From the NCBI GenBank assembly GCA_016648135.1, contig JADDOH010005010.1, positions 28,543 to 92,542 of the forward strand: DNA of 64,000 nt, written 5' to 3'. Position 1 is the first letter of the stretch; every line of letters begins with the position of its first letter. The position numbers and the translations under genes were made by a program. Under the pieces are notes generated by a model. That model searched no databases and was not told the DNA's origin. It saw nothing but the letters and a program-made list of their open reading frames with translations. This document shows positions 34,435-45,979 of this stretch, piece by piece. The DNA comes from Agrypnia vestita (taxonomy: Eukaryota; Arthropoda; Insecta; Trichoptera; Phryganeidae).

Positions 34435-34695
34435 AAAGACTGTCTCCGAGAATCGCTGAGCCTATGTGGAGCACCTGAAAACTGGGAGCAGCTGGCACAA
34501 GATCGTGTGAGCTGGAGGAGAGTTTGCTCTCGGGCTAAGGGTGTTGCGGCGGCCAGACGATTAAAAAATGAGCAGCGAGTCGCAACCATGCGTCAACGGG
34601 ACCAACCATTGCAACCTATCCTATGTGAAATATGCGGGAGAAAGTGCGCCTCTTGAATAGGGCTATTTTCCCATCGCAAATCCATCCCATCATGA
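34435..34695 (+). pseudogene. LINE C-terminal fragment with zinc finger
   Basis: The + strand encodes KDCLRESLSLCGAPENWEQL, AQDRVSWRRVCSRAKGV, AAARRLKNEQRVATMRQRD, then CEICGRKCAS, an in-frame TGA (34654), IGLFSHRKSIPS and a stop (34693). The order, a KDxLxxSL...NWExLAxDRxxWR block, an Arg-rich helix and a CxxC...H finger, matches the C-terminus of lepidopteran non-LTR retrotransposon polyproteins. The last zinc-ligand His is missing and one codon is nonsense, so it is a relic. A hAT-like end, CAGGGGATGCAAATTTACCG, lies just before it at 34361. Confidence 0.72.
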
Positions 34696-34799
34696 GAGGC
34701 GCAGCAACAACTGCGTCAGAACGGCGAGGGGATCCGGCTACAACAACCGGTTATGTACCGGTAATTATGAAGGTATCAAAAACTTTATTTTATTACAAT

Positions 34800-35585
34800 A
34801 TATTATGATGTATAACAAAAAATTGAAATAGAAATATTTTAATAAAAATAAATTGTTTACAATTGATATTTATTTTACACAAAGATTACTTATTTTATTA
34901 TACACAACGTCATCTAAAATAATTCTTTATTTCAAATGCTAGCAATTAAAAAGTTTGATGCATTATTGCATCCATTTATTTATGAATTTATTTAATATAT
35001 ATAATTAAAACCTTAAATCATAATAATTTTGAACAAAATTAGTATGATTTAAGGTATTTAATGTATTTAATTTGTTCTTATGAATCAATACGAACTGTTT
35101 ACTCCTTTTAAAATAATACACAGTACAGTAATAAAATAAAATATAGAGATAAATAAAAAAATCACTTATTCCACAGATTAGGATATTCCTATTTTTGACT
35201 GTCGAAATTACAGTGACAAATGTTGAATGAGACAATGTAAAGTGTAACCAGACTTCATGAAACTTTTGAGGAGACTAAAATCTTGTTGAAAAAAGGTTTA
35301 TCTCTTCACATTTGTCATCTATGTACTTTTCAAAATATTTTTTTATCTATATTTTTAGGTATAACAATATTTATACCTTAATAGACAAATTTAAAACATA
35401 AGATTGTTATGCTGTATAAAATGCAAAGGATCTTCTTCTACTTACACAATATTTTTAATCATAATGAAAGGTAGTAGATCGCAAAATTTTATTTTTTTTT
35501 AATGAAAAATACATTTAGATTAATTTCCAAAACATTGCCTAGTTTTAAAATAACTTACATTAATTACTTAAAAATGTTAAATTAT
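34800..35585. other. AT-rich intronic stretch, nothing recognised
   Basis: Nothing with support was found. Confidence 0.45.
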
Positions 35586-35589
35586 GTGG

Positions 35590-35914
35590 CATTCTTTAAT
35601 TCACACTGATTTCGCGGTCGTCTCACTCGAAATCGTTTCGTAGGACGTAGGTAGATAGATGCTTTTCTATTTTCTATTGTTATTTAACATGCTTGTGGTC
35701 AATCGCGCGTGTTCACAATTCGCTAGCTTCTATGACACCGCATTATGTCGCAACAGTGCACTTTCCGCGCACTGTCTCTTATATAGATAATGTCGTTTCG
35801 TGAAACTTCGAGAATGGTCGACTGACTTCTCTACATTTCTAGTGAATGTATTATACAATCCTCGATTATGTGCAATTCCTTCCGCCTCTACCATCTCGTG
35901 ACAGTATGTAAAGA
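35590..35914 (-). mobile_element. Solo-LTR-like repeat (family L1), copy 3
   Basis: On the minus strand it begins TGTCACGAGATGGTAGAGG (35914), followed by GCACATAATCGAGGATTG and a TATA box in CTATATAAGAG (about 35778), and ends near GTGTGAATTAAAGAATG. The far LTR end found in other copies is missing. Confidence 0.5.
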
Positions 35915-36420
35915 AAACACAAAATAACGACACATATTCAAAAATTTATATCATTTTGACAGCGGATTTGTTACCACACTTAGAGCACTGGCAATTTAAG
36001 CTTCCTTGGACTATGATTATAGATTAAGATTCATGGCCAAGCATCTACATCAGTGGTGCATGCAACCGTGGCCGCACTAATCCGTTATCCTAAGTGGAAA
36101 AACAAATTGCATCTTTCAGGCGGAATCAGTATTGCTCCACGCAGTATCGAAACATCGCTTGAAATGGCTTTTCCGTGTGCTCTAATCAAATCAGAGTGCT
36201 TCCCTCCTATCCTACCCTACACTAAATATGTAGGTGTCGTATGTCAAGAGATGGAATGACGTCGTGACACAAAAATCGTTGCAAAAGAATAATAAATAGT
36301 AAAATGTCAATATAATTAACATGAATATACTTTAACAATATTAAATGTATGTTTTGAGAACACAATAACTGGATATATCCGCTGCGGGATTATTATTTCT
36401 CACAAGTCTCACACGAAGCT

Positions 36421-36812
36421 ATCTATATGAGAAACGTGTATGAAAGTCTTATATACGATGGCCCAGGGCTTACAACCTGTATGAGCTGGCTTACGTGATC
36501 ACTATACAAAAATTGAAAATATTTATTTTCTGGCGTATTCTAGTGTAGGTATATGTTTATACATTAAAAAATATTGTTTAATACTCCACTTAAAAAGTAT
36601 CATTGCCAACTGCGAAATCTATGTATACTGTTTCATTAGAAGTACTAAAAGATGTCACTAACTTTCAAAAATTTGATAGTAAGTGGTGTCTCTTACGATG
36701 GAATTGGTGAACGTTGTATTGTATAGAGTGATAACTAAAGCCAGCTCATACGGGTTAGCCCTGGGCCATCGTACCTATATAAGACGTCCATACACGTTTC
36801 TATAATTTATCT
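36421..36812. mobile_element. MITE with ~90-bp inverted ends
   Basis: The left arm has ATGAGAAACGTGTATGAAAG, TACGATGGCCCAGGGCTTAC and TGTATGAGCTGGCTTACGTG. The right arm repeats these inverted: AAAGCCAGCTCATACGGGTT, AGCCCTGGGCCATCGTACCT and CCATACACGTTTCTAT. The loop is about 190 bp and AT-rich. Target duplication is unclear. Confidence 0.7.
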
Positions 36813-37059
36813 TAATTTGATTATACTTTGTTTACACCACTAACTTTTGAAAATACCAACATGCCTGGTCATCAAAATACGAAAATCGACCCATTTCTTA
36901 CTTGTCATCTAAGTTGCATTAGCCTTCTTTGTTTTGAATTGTACGACAAATACTCTCCGCATACCCTTTCGCTAATCGTTTCTTCACAGAAAAAAGCACC
37001 GTTGAAATCACGAAATGGCTCAGCAGTCTTCTACCCTTTCTCGAAGTAGTACGGCACAA

Positions 37060-37820
37060 TGTGGCGTGCATGTGTAAGGTTTTCAATGCTCATTTTAATT
37101 TATTAGCCCTATTAAATAGTTATTTTTAATTATATAACAACCTAATAATTTAAATAAATTATTAATGAAAAAATAAATAACACAAATATTTTATTTTTTA
37201 TTCGTACATAAATTATGTTACGCGATTTTTAATTTATAATACTAGCGATACAGGGCTTCACCCATTCCGAGGAAAACATTTTACACTTTTGTATGTTGAA
37301 TTTATAAATTAGTAATTATGTAGAGACTTAAAAATACACAATTTAAATCATTTAGCAAATTAGCGAATACATGATCGAGATTTTAATAATATTAGTTTAT
37401 TTATTTATTTATTTTCCGGGAAACTAACAGTACAAATAAAAATCAGTTTACACGTGAATATCAAACATCACAGTTTCCACATAAGTATCAATATTTAGAG
37501 AGTTTTAAAATCATAGAATGATGAATTGAAGAGATCCAAGATACCGAATTTAGTGTTGAACAAATTAACACACGGACCGGCATGATTGTAGTTTTACTGT
37601 GTCTCTGCAAGTGATAACCGTTCTTTGGAAGCATTCTCATTCTGAATTTATTGCTATCTTCAAATGATCATTTGATTGATTATTACAGTTATTTGGCAAT
37701 TGAAATTATGTATGAATGTTCCCAAAGCTCGTGTAAGGTTTATTTGTCCACAACTTTTGCGTTCTGAATTCAAATAATTTAAATATGTGCTTATAATTTT
37801 TAAATGTACATCTCTATTCT
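37060..37820. other. No gene; LINE-tail-like and Helitron-end-like motifs
   Basis: CTAGCGATACAGGGCTTCAC near 37243 resembles a minus-strand Helitron 3' end. A TTTA run at 37397-37413 resembles the simple tail of a minus-strand LINE. Neither can be extended with confidence. Confidence 0.3.
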
Positions 37821-37826
37821 ATTTTT

Positions 37827-38144
37827 TCTATATGTATAAAAGGCAATGTTCGTATGTATATCTGCTATAGACTAAAAAACTATTGGACCGAATTACGTGC
37901 GTTTTTTTTTTCAAAATGATCCGCGTTGTCCGGAGAAAGTTTAAAGCTATTTGAATTCTGGATCTGATCAATATCAAGTTAGAAAGAAAGAAAGTTTAAA
38001 TGTTGTATTTATTTAGTTATTTATATGTTGTAGCGGATTTAAATGTTGTATTTATTTAGTTATTTATATGTTGTAGCGGATTTAAATGTTGTATTTATAT
38101 ATACTCAATTCTAGCAATAACAATGCATTGCCGGGTTCAGCCAG
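37827..38144 (+). mobile_element. Short Helitron-like element with internal 43-bp repeats
   Basis: It starts TCTATATGTATAAAAGGCAA and includes CTATTGGACCGAATTACGTG and CCGCGTTGTCCGGAGAAAG, phrases I recall from lepidopteran Helitrons. It ends TTGCCGGGTTCAGCCAG followed by T, with CCAG in place of CTAG. Inside, a 43-bp unit (TTTAAATGTTGTATTTATTT...) repeats at 37995, 38038 and partly 38081. Confidence 0.5.
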
Positions 38145-38149
38145 TAAAT

Positions 38150-39190
38150 TATAAACGGAAATACCTAATACAAAAGCGGATTCCGTTTTCTCAAATCTCT
38201 TCCTTCCTTTCCAAAACCGTAGAATATTTAGATCGTTAGTATTTTAACGTTCTTTGGCTTAACATCACTCGACCCTTAATATGAACCCAAGACGCTTAAA
38301 TTAAACAACATTGATAACCATATACGAGTATGTAAAGTTGCATTAATATTCGCATAAAAATAAAGGTCTAGCATTTGTAATGCGAATAAATACGAAATAT
38401 TAATTACTAATATATGACTGTTTTGTTCCGATTTTACTCCCTTTTCCAAAAAATATCCTAACTAACCTCTATAAAATAAAAATTATTGACATTATTGGTT
38501 TTTTTCATGCAAAAGGTACATTTTTGGTTAAAATGTATGTAGACCTCCAGTATATTTACTACAGTAAATCTCTAAATACGTAATTAAAAACGTAGTTAAA
38601 ATGTATTTGTGATGATTTCTGAGATCAATTTTTTTTTTGTTAAAATATAGAATTCGGGCTGAGAATGGACTAAACCATTTTTAGATAATTCTTATGGGAA
38701 AAATACTTTTGATATTTGTCCTTATTGATTTTTTTTTTTCCTCGGGAACGGATTAATAACCCATATTGAGGATACATATTTATAAAACACATTAGTCATT
38801 CGACGGATCACTTTCAGATTCAGTACCGACTTGTTTTTTTTTATTTCTGGCTTCAGTTCTTGAACGTAATTTTTGGATTGGTTCGTTGGGGCTTTATCAC
38901 CATGACTCCAAAATATACTCAAAGATCTATAACATAAGTACATTTCCAATACAATTCCAAGACATATCTCTGTTTGGTTAGCTGACTCAGCTCTGCTTAT
39001 AATCGCTTTGGAACGGTCGTCCTTTAGATACTTAGGATAAAAATTTCGGGTCAGCAGAAATCTTACAATTCAACTAGGTACTATTACCTAATACGAAAAG
39101 CATTACTCGACACAAAACTATCTGAAGGAAATCCAAAAATAAAAAATATATTTTATTGAATCAATAATTATTTTATAATTTAATAAAATT
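38150..39190. other. AT-rich intronic stretch, nothing recognised
   Basis: Nothing with support was found. Confidence 0.45.
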
Positions 39191-39194
39191 ATGT

Positions 39195-39335
39195 TTATGT
39201 TAGTATATAATCACTAAAAATTACTTTTGTGTCTACCGGTTTCGAGACGTAACCCGTCTCTTCGTTAGGACAACCACTACACTAGCGTGTAAATATCACT
39301 ACACACCACAACCATAATATCAACTACACACCAAC
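39195..39335. repeat. Diverged relative of the TTAA MITE at 40845
   Basis: Read inverted, it shares ACTAACATAA, GAAACCGGTAGAC, the GAGACG/CGTCTC hairpin and CTAGTGTAGTGG with 40930-41080. The second inverted end is not recognisable. Confidence 0.5.
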
Positions 39336-40050
39336 GCCTTCACAAAATACTCTTCACATGCGTGTTACTCTAATTAAAGGCTAACATGCAAAGTAAAAGT
39401 TATTTTTGACGGCTTACAGCTAGTTTTTATATATATTTTATTCTACTTAATTACACTGCTATTTGTCTCTTAAGATATTGTTTATTTATGGTATGGTACT
39501 ATCTACCCGCACATAATAATATTTAATAATTTATACACCACTATTCATGGTAAAAATTTCAGCTCAAGAAAGCTCTACACCTACTTACAACTTTTTTTTT
39601 TCAACAGGTGCTTTTTATAGAAATATCATTAGCTAAGCAGGTACCTATATTTTTTACATACATAGGTACCTAACGGAGGTTAGCATCACGTCATATCAAC
39701 ATATTTATATATATCTAATCTTCTTGCTGAACACAACATATTCGTCTAAATTCAACAAAAGATATTTTTCAATAATATTACCCATGAGAAATGCTCAAAC
39801 GTTACTTTGATATACCAAGTCAATAAATCACGTAAATCTACAATATTTTTCCAACGAGAAAATTTTACAAAGTTACATCGAAATTTCCTTGAAATTTTTT
39901 TATCGCAAGAGGTGAATCCATTGTATTCTCGAGTTATACTTTTTTCCGTGAATATCAAGTTCCCTCAAAACTAATTTGGAAAGAGAAGCGACAACATTAT
40001 TTCAAAATTCAAATATTGTAGAGAACATCCAGTAGCTTTAGCGTAGTGTA

Positions 40051-40469
40051 TCTTCTATACTAATATGTAAAGAGATAAAAGTTTGTGAGTTTGTAAGTTT
40101 GGATGTAGGAGGTAATCTCCTATATAATACTCATCCGATTTCAAAAATTCTTTCATCAATATTTAGAATAGACTTCCAGGGTGGTTATAAGCTGTATAAT
40201 ATCCCGTCAAAATAAATGGTCTTTTCGTGGTGACCTATTTTACAAGTAAATTCTACGAAAAAATGGTCGAGCGACGCGTTTTTTACGAACGCTGCCTTAA
40301 AGGTAAGAGATATTTAAACACTTTCTATAGAGAAGTTGTAGACCTCAAAAAGTTCTATAAAAAATCTGCGACGACATATATCTATATGTTAAGGTTAATA
40401 GACAAAGTGATAAAATATGACTAAAAGTTACTAAAAATCTACGCGTGCGAAGCCGCGCGGATGAGCTAG
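40051..40469 (+). mobile_element. Complete non-autonomous Helitron (419 bp)
   Basis: It starts TCTTCTATACTAATATG after A (40050) and ends ACGCGTGCGAAGCCGCGCGG then ATGAGCTAG before T (40470). A CGCG/CGCG-type hairpin lies just inside the CTAG end. Insertion between A and T without duplication fits Helitrons. It has no helicase; the + frame 40227-40424 is part of the repeat. It is homologous to 23874-24196. Confidence 0.82.
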
Positions 40470-40844
40470 TTATTAAATAAAACAAGATTCTGCTATTAGG
40501 TTATCAATAATGTTAATATATATTTCTCATTTCACGGTGAAGCACTGTTAAGCCGGTTTTCGAGAAAAATTTTATACATTATCACCTGGGGTAATATTTC
40601 AGTGTTTCTGAGTCGATACGTTGATTCTGGCCATTCTATTGAAACGTCCACTTGGTTAGGATAGCCAGTAGTGCCTTTGATTTGATCGGTCCATCGAGTT
40701 GAAAACTTGACCGATCAAATCTGTTTGATTTGATCGAATCTGATCGACTGTTTGAACAATTGCAGGATTCATCTCGGATAAACTGATAACATATTATTCA
40801 TATTTTTAGTATTTAAAGCATTAATTTTGTGGTTATGCATTTAA

Positions 40845-41090
40845 ACAAAATGTTAGGTTATGTTAGTAATAACCACTTACGGAGATTTTTAGTCTTCGGT
40901 TAGATTAACACGCATGTGAGAAATATTTTGCGAAGGCGTTAGTTTGTGAATAATACGATGATTGCGGTGTATAGTGGTATTTACATGCTAGTGTAGTGTG
41001 GTTGGACTGGCGAAGAGACGAGTACGTCTCAAAACCGGTAGACTAAAAATCTCCGTAAGTGGTTATATACTAACATAACCAAAATTTTGT
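40845..41090. mobile_element. TTAA-flanked MITE, 246 bp
   Basis: TTAA (40841-40844) ACAAAAT and ATTTTGT TTAA (41091-41094) flank inverted arms of about 60 bp, including GGTTATGTTAGTA, AACCACTTACGG and AGATTTTTAGTC on the left. The core holds a GAGACG/CGTCTC palindrome. The TTAA duplication suggests mobilisation by a piggyBac-type transposase. Confidence 0.75.
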
Positions 41091-41121
41091 TTAACCGATA
41101 ACAATTTGGACACGTTGTGAT

Positions 41122-41566
41122 TAGGGAATACAATGCCTCGAGGCATTTTACGAGATCAATCCCGAACCGGAAAATCGGACGAGATTATCGGGATTGACCA
41201 ACATTTTTTATGTTTTATAAGTTTAATTGTGTATGTGTAAGAGCTTTTAAGAAGTACTACTTTTGTTCATGTCATATTCAAATAATGAAAAGAGCTTTGA
41301 ATAATATTTGCTGTATTTTATCAACCTAATATAGTAATAAACACTACTACTAAATCTACTGCATTGATGCTTGGAAAAACGCCTACAAAAACTTTAAAGC
41401 GATGATTAATAATGATGATAATTTTATAAAAATTACTAGTATAAAAATGCAAGGCGTTATCGTTAATCGCTATTCAGATCTCGATCCGTAGGGATCCCGC
41501 GGGATTGTAAATTCTAATCTCGAGAAATCCCGAAAAGGCAATCCTGACTCGGGATTGCACTCCCTA
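41122..41566. mobile_element. hAT MITE with perfect 8-bp target duplication
   Basis: The ends are TAGGGAATACAATGCC and GGGATTGCACTCCCTA. The flanking 8-mers are identical: GTTGTGAT at 41114-41121 and 41567-41574. Both ends carry AATCCCG-type subterminal motifs. It is related to the element at 32391-33414. Confidence 0.82.
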
Positions 41567-41849
41567 GTTGTGATTAAACATTAATATTGCTTATATAAGG
41601 TTTTGACGTATCGGGGAGTAAAAAATTTCGACGACTTAGATAAAGTTTTCAAAAATGGTAGTTACATTATACTTAACTATTGTGCATGTATACACCTATA
41701 TGTTATATACTGTTGCTAGATTTGACTGGACTAGACGGAACGAAAAAATTACTAAAACCTAGCAATATACATCTGGTTCAGATTTGTGCATGTTTATAAT
41801 CATTTTATTTTGCTTGTTTTAAATCCAACAAAGTTTTAATTAAGTTAAT

Positions 41850-42566
41850 TTTTTCCATTTTCCAGCCCAACATTTTACAGAAAATAATTCGGAAAGGTTG
41901 AAAAAAAATGCAAGATTTTCACAACATCCATTGATATTATCTATCTGATATTACCTGTTGCGGGCAAAATCATATTTATAAAATATCATAAGAACAAAAA
42001 CTATTTATAAACATATATGATGTCTAACCTTCTATCTGTAGATATAAGGTAATAATTCAATGTGTGACGTTATAAAATGTAAGGAAAATCAGCACATTTA
42101 CAATGTTCCATTTTTAAAACTTCGGATAGTTTAGGTTTAGAAGCATAGACGTACCTACTATAAAAACAGTGATAGAATGTAGGTAGGTACCTATTTTTAT
42201 TATTTTTAAAATTTTTGAGATTTGAAAAATTAAACAAGAGAAAGCTCGTGTTGAGATCTGTGAAAAGAAAAAAAGAGTGTTCTATTGTTTTTTAAAGCGT
42301 CTTGTTGTATCTGTGTTGTTTTTCTAAAATATTGATAAAACGGTGTAATTTTTAGTTATAAAGTAAATTACGATCACATACGATCAGCCAGTTTCCGAGT
42401 ATTTTATTTTTTGCCGCAAGTGCTGATTTATAGATTTTCCGTACTGCAGAGTTTCGATACATTACCATCACAACTATTGATATTATAACATTTTCGACTC
42501 ACTGTTTAGGCAGGAATTTACCTGTAAAATATTTTGGACTAACTTTTTTACATCCTGCATACAGTT
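41850..42566. repeat. Family F1 element, incomplete
   Basis: TTTTACAGAAAATAATTCGG near 41874 and the right end TATTTTGGACTAAC...TACATCCTGCATAC match the family at 24638-27018. The left end is not clear. Confidence 0.45.
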
Positions 42567-43099
42567 ATAAAAAAAAACGAGCGAGCCTTTCAGTAGTCGC
42601 ATACGATGTGTTACATTTGACGTCTCATAATTAAAAATATCAAAACAGCAACAACAGAAATTAACATCACAATTTAAAAAAGCTAATACCCGTGTGTTTA
42701 TTAATTAGTAAATACAAGTAAAGATAATTTATGTGCATTTATTTATTATTGAATTTCGCCGCACTAGGTAGGTACCGTATATATCTGCATACGCATTTTG
42801 TTTAGAAATGTGTTTGGTCAATTATATCTTTTTATTTATTTTCATACATGGCGGTAGTCAACCATACATATTGTATGAAAACTTTGAATAAATATTCAAA
42901 AATAATTACATAAAATTTGAGAATGTAAATCATTAAGGTTATTGTTAACAAAATTAAGTATTTATTGAATAGTTTCGAGGATGTAAGCCAAAATATAGCA
43001 AAGTTACAACACGCTTGACACCAGCCACGTAACATATATACAAAATTAGAAGGGCTGGCTGTTGGAAGTGTGCGTCTTCGCTGTGATGGCACTTGCTGG

Positions 43100-43760
43100 A
43101 CATTGATTTGTTTATAAACGATGATTTTTTCCATCGCGAGCGCTCTGCGCGCTTTCCCGGCGTCTTATTTCCTGTTACGCATTACCGTCCTTTTTCACAA
43201 AATCACTGCCACAGATTGTAAGAAAGCAAGAGGAAAGATACCCATTAAAAATTGTCGTGGAAATCAACGGACCAATCCGGGGCTCACGGTGCACAACAAA
43301 CTGGATGTGAAGCTTATACATATTCAAAGGTACAATTTACTCCAAACCATTGCATTTAATTAAATCACATCTAAGACCGCTGAATAAATGTGCAACATCA
43401 CGTTTTGCATCTCATCGTGAAATTGACCTATTTTCTAAGAGAAAAGCGCTTTATTAATGGAATTTATATTTCTCACCTTGTCTCGCTCGTCTCTCGAGAA
43501 AGTGTCGGTAAAGTGCACTCTTTGATCTGTTCTCTCTCGCTCACAATTTGCATTCCCCGCAGAGCGGGAGACATCTTTGTACATTACAGAGAGCGGGTTA
43601 CCCGTGGCGCGGGTCGCTCGTGGAAATATTTCCGCGGGGCTCTATTTACATATCAAAGTGAGGAAATTCAACCAGAAGGGAAATGGATTGAGCGATTTAT
43701 TTCCATGCCAATACACAATATTTGCAATCTTTGCGTAAATTTCTGAGAGCAAAATTCTAT
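43100..43760. promoter_or_regulatory. Less AT-rich, GAGA-rich unique stretch; candidate intronic regulatory DNA
   Basis: The + frames 43121-43363 and 43390-43746 show no known domain. CTCGCTCGTCTCTCGAGAAA and TCTCTCTCGCTC (43480-43550) are GAGA-factor-type motifs, and GC content is locally raised without inverted ends or target duplications. It may be an enhancer, or an old element I do not recognise. Confidence 0.3.
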
Positions 43761-43789
43761 CAATTTTTACGTCGATCCGCAGTAACGGT

Positions 43790-44112
43790 TGTAACATGTT
43801 TACCTTCTACGTGCGATAATGCTCCGGTAAACTAGATATCACGTAAGAATTTGTGGTGATCGAGAGCTACTGCGTATTCTAGCCGTAACGCAGCAATCAT
43901 TCCGGCCAACCACATACAAGTTACGGATAATGCACCCGCGCTGTCTTCTGTAAGCTATATATAGCCTAGCCTCGACCATTCCGTCAACGATGGTTTTGGC
44001 GTCTATAGCGTAATATCTGTAACGCATTTAACCTGTAAAGGTTATTCAAATAAACCTCAACATCAAACAGCGAGTATTACTCAACGCCCAGTGCTGACCT
44101 GCCTCGTCCTCA
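43790..44112 (+). mobile_element. Possible solo LTR
   Basis: It starts TGTAACATGTTTACC, has a TATA-like CTATATATAGCC near 43955 and an AATAAAC signal near 44049, then a GTGACA near 44118. This TG..TATA..AATAAA..CA order is LTR-like, but the 3' edge and target duplication are not fixed. Confidence 0.4.
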
Positions 44113-44206
44113 TATACGTGACACGAATACTGAACACGGAAGAATTCTCCTGGTCTCCCTTCAAAACTACTGCGTCGGGGGATCTTCCATCTACAGATCA
44201 ATCAAG

Positions 44207-44361
44207 ATTTTTTCTTTAAAAAAATACAGATGCGAACACGAAATACGCGTCACATCTCTTACTATTTTCAAAGTTGGACTAACTTGCTGGTCTGGAGTGA
44301 GGTTCGAACCCGTGACCTTTGGATCACGAGACGAGAGTCCTAACCACAGGACCAACAAGCC
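44207..44361 (-). mobile_element. tRNA-derived SINE (family S1), copy 5, internal deletion
   Basis: The minus-strand head GGCTTGTTGGTCCTGTGGTT, B box GGTCACGGGTTCGAACCTC and terminal pairing are kept. The part of the body with CACAAGCGTTTAGCT is deleted, joining the head directly to CTTTGAAAATAGTAAGAG. The tail is A-rich (T run on +). Confidence 0.82.
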
Positions 44362-45065
44362 ACTCTAATTTATCGATTAAATTTACTTAGTGTGAGTTTT
44401 ATCATTCATAATACGCAAAATATATCTGTGTGTTGATGACTCTCAGCATTTTAATAGGTCACTTGGTTGTCATTGGTGGACCGGCCATCTAAAATTTCTC
44501 AAAAACGAAATGTCCACTTTGTCATTTATTTTTTGTCTATTTGAAAGTTGTCTATTTATTAATTATTTGTTTATCTTGATGTATTCTTACGTAAGTAACT
44601 ACTAACATTTTTCACAATCGATTACAATTGTAGGTTTTCCCACCACCGTAAATACCTACAAAACTTCCCACTTATAAATAACATTCCTTAAAGCGTTATA
44701 TATATTTTTTTTATTCATTATTAAATTTATACATATTTTCTATTATTATAGATCATGCCAAGCCTTATACAGCTTGTCGGCACGTTTCTTTTTCATTTTC
44801 TTGCATATTTAGTTATAGGAATAATTTACAAAGGATAAAATATATATCAAAAATAATAATATTGTATGAACATAACAAAACTTCAAAATAAATTTGGTAG
44901 TGAGACTAGGTATCAGATAGTATATAAAAATGTAAAAAAGTAAAAGATAATAATATCATATGAAAATAACAAAACTTAAATATAAACTTAGTAATGAGAC
45001 TAGGTAACCAATTGAGATAATAAAAAAACATGAACATCAATATGAATTACTAGGATAATACGATA

Positions 45066-45974
45066 AACTTGCTGGGATTTATTTTAAGGACATCACGCCC
45101 ATTTCAATCAATTGAAAGTATTAAATTGTTATACATGTCTCTTGTCCGGAGCCAATTAGAATATTGCTCATCAGTTTGGTCTCCATATTATAATGGGCAT
45201 ATAGACAGTATTGAGCGTGTCCAACGCAAATTTCTCAAATACATTAACTACAAGTTAAGCATACCAATACAAAACATAGAATACAATTACATATTGAAGA
45301 GACTAAATTTACTCACATTATATGATAGAAGAAAAATTTATGATATAGTTCTTCTTTACAAAATTGTAAACAATATGTTGGACAGCCCTGACCTTGTAGC
45401 ATGTATCGACTATAATATCCCTTCCACACATAGAACTCGACAAATTGTCACATTCCATCGTAACAATTGCAATACTAACTATCAATCAAATTCTGTGATA
45501 CACAGAATATTGGGAACTTGTAATGAATATGGTTGCATGATTGACATTTTCGTCGACAGTCTGGAGAAAGTAAAGTTCACACTTAAAGAGGCAATACTGC
45601 TTCGTTACTGACTTCAGCTGTTAATATGTAATGGTGGGTAATATATATTTTTCGTACACATTGCCGCTTTGTACTTTATATTTTTAATTTTTGTACTCAT
45701 GTTTTGGTGCTATTCCTGGTACTTTTAATAATTTGCTACTTGTAATTTATATTGTTTAATGTATGTTCTTTTTAATTTTATGATATATTTTTTTATGTAA
45801 AAGCCTATACGCATTGCTGCTCGTTACCTACTCTACATTTTTAATTTTTATACTCATGATTTGGTGCTATTCCTGAAACTTTTAATGTATGTGCTTTCTG
45901 AAATTTATTTTATACTCTTTATGTAAAAGCCTAATGGGCGTAAACAAATAAATAAATAAATAAATAAATAAACT
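45066..45974 (+). mobile_element. 5'-truncated jockey-type LINE
   Basis: It contains the reverse-transcriptase C-terminal pseudogene (45069-45611), a 3' UTR with two copies of a ~150-bp unit (each with TTTTGTACTCATG/TTTGGTGCTATTCCTG and TATGTAAAAGCCTA; about 45665-45808 and 45830-45934), and a simple AATA tail at 45946-45974. Truncation at the 5' side and a simple-repeat tail are marks of target-primed reverse transcription. No target-site duplication was identified. Confidence 0.8.
45069..45611 (+). pseudogene. jockey-type reverse transcriptase, C-terminal remnant
   Basis: The 180-residue open frame begins without an ATG (TTG) because the element is truncated. It reads LGFILRTSRPF, LLYMSLVRSQLEYCSSVWSP, then IERVQRKFLKYI and on to RLNLLTLYDRRKIYD. 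The SLVRSxLEYCSxVWxP and IExVQRKFLKY motifs are diagnostic of the segment downstream of the polymerase domain in jockey-clade non-LTR retrotransposons. The endonuclease and catalytic polymerase motifs are missing, so it cannot be active. The frame is still open over its whole length, which points to recent insertion. Confidence 0.88.
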
Positions 45975-45979
45975 GATTT

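Noticed and set aside
43121..43746. Two + frames of 80 and 118 codons as genes or receptor exons
   Set aside because: No recognisable domain and no clear splice sites; the stretch is treated as possible regulatory DNA.
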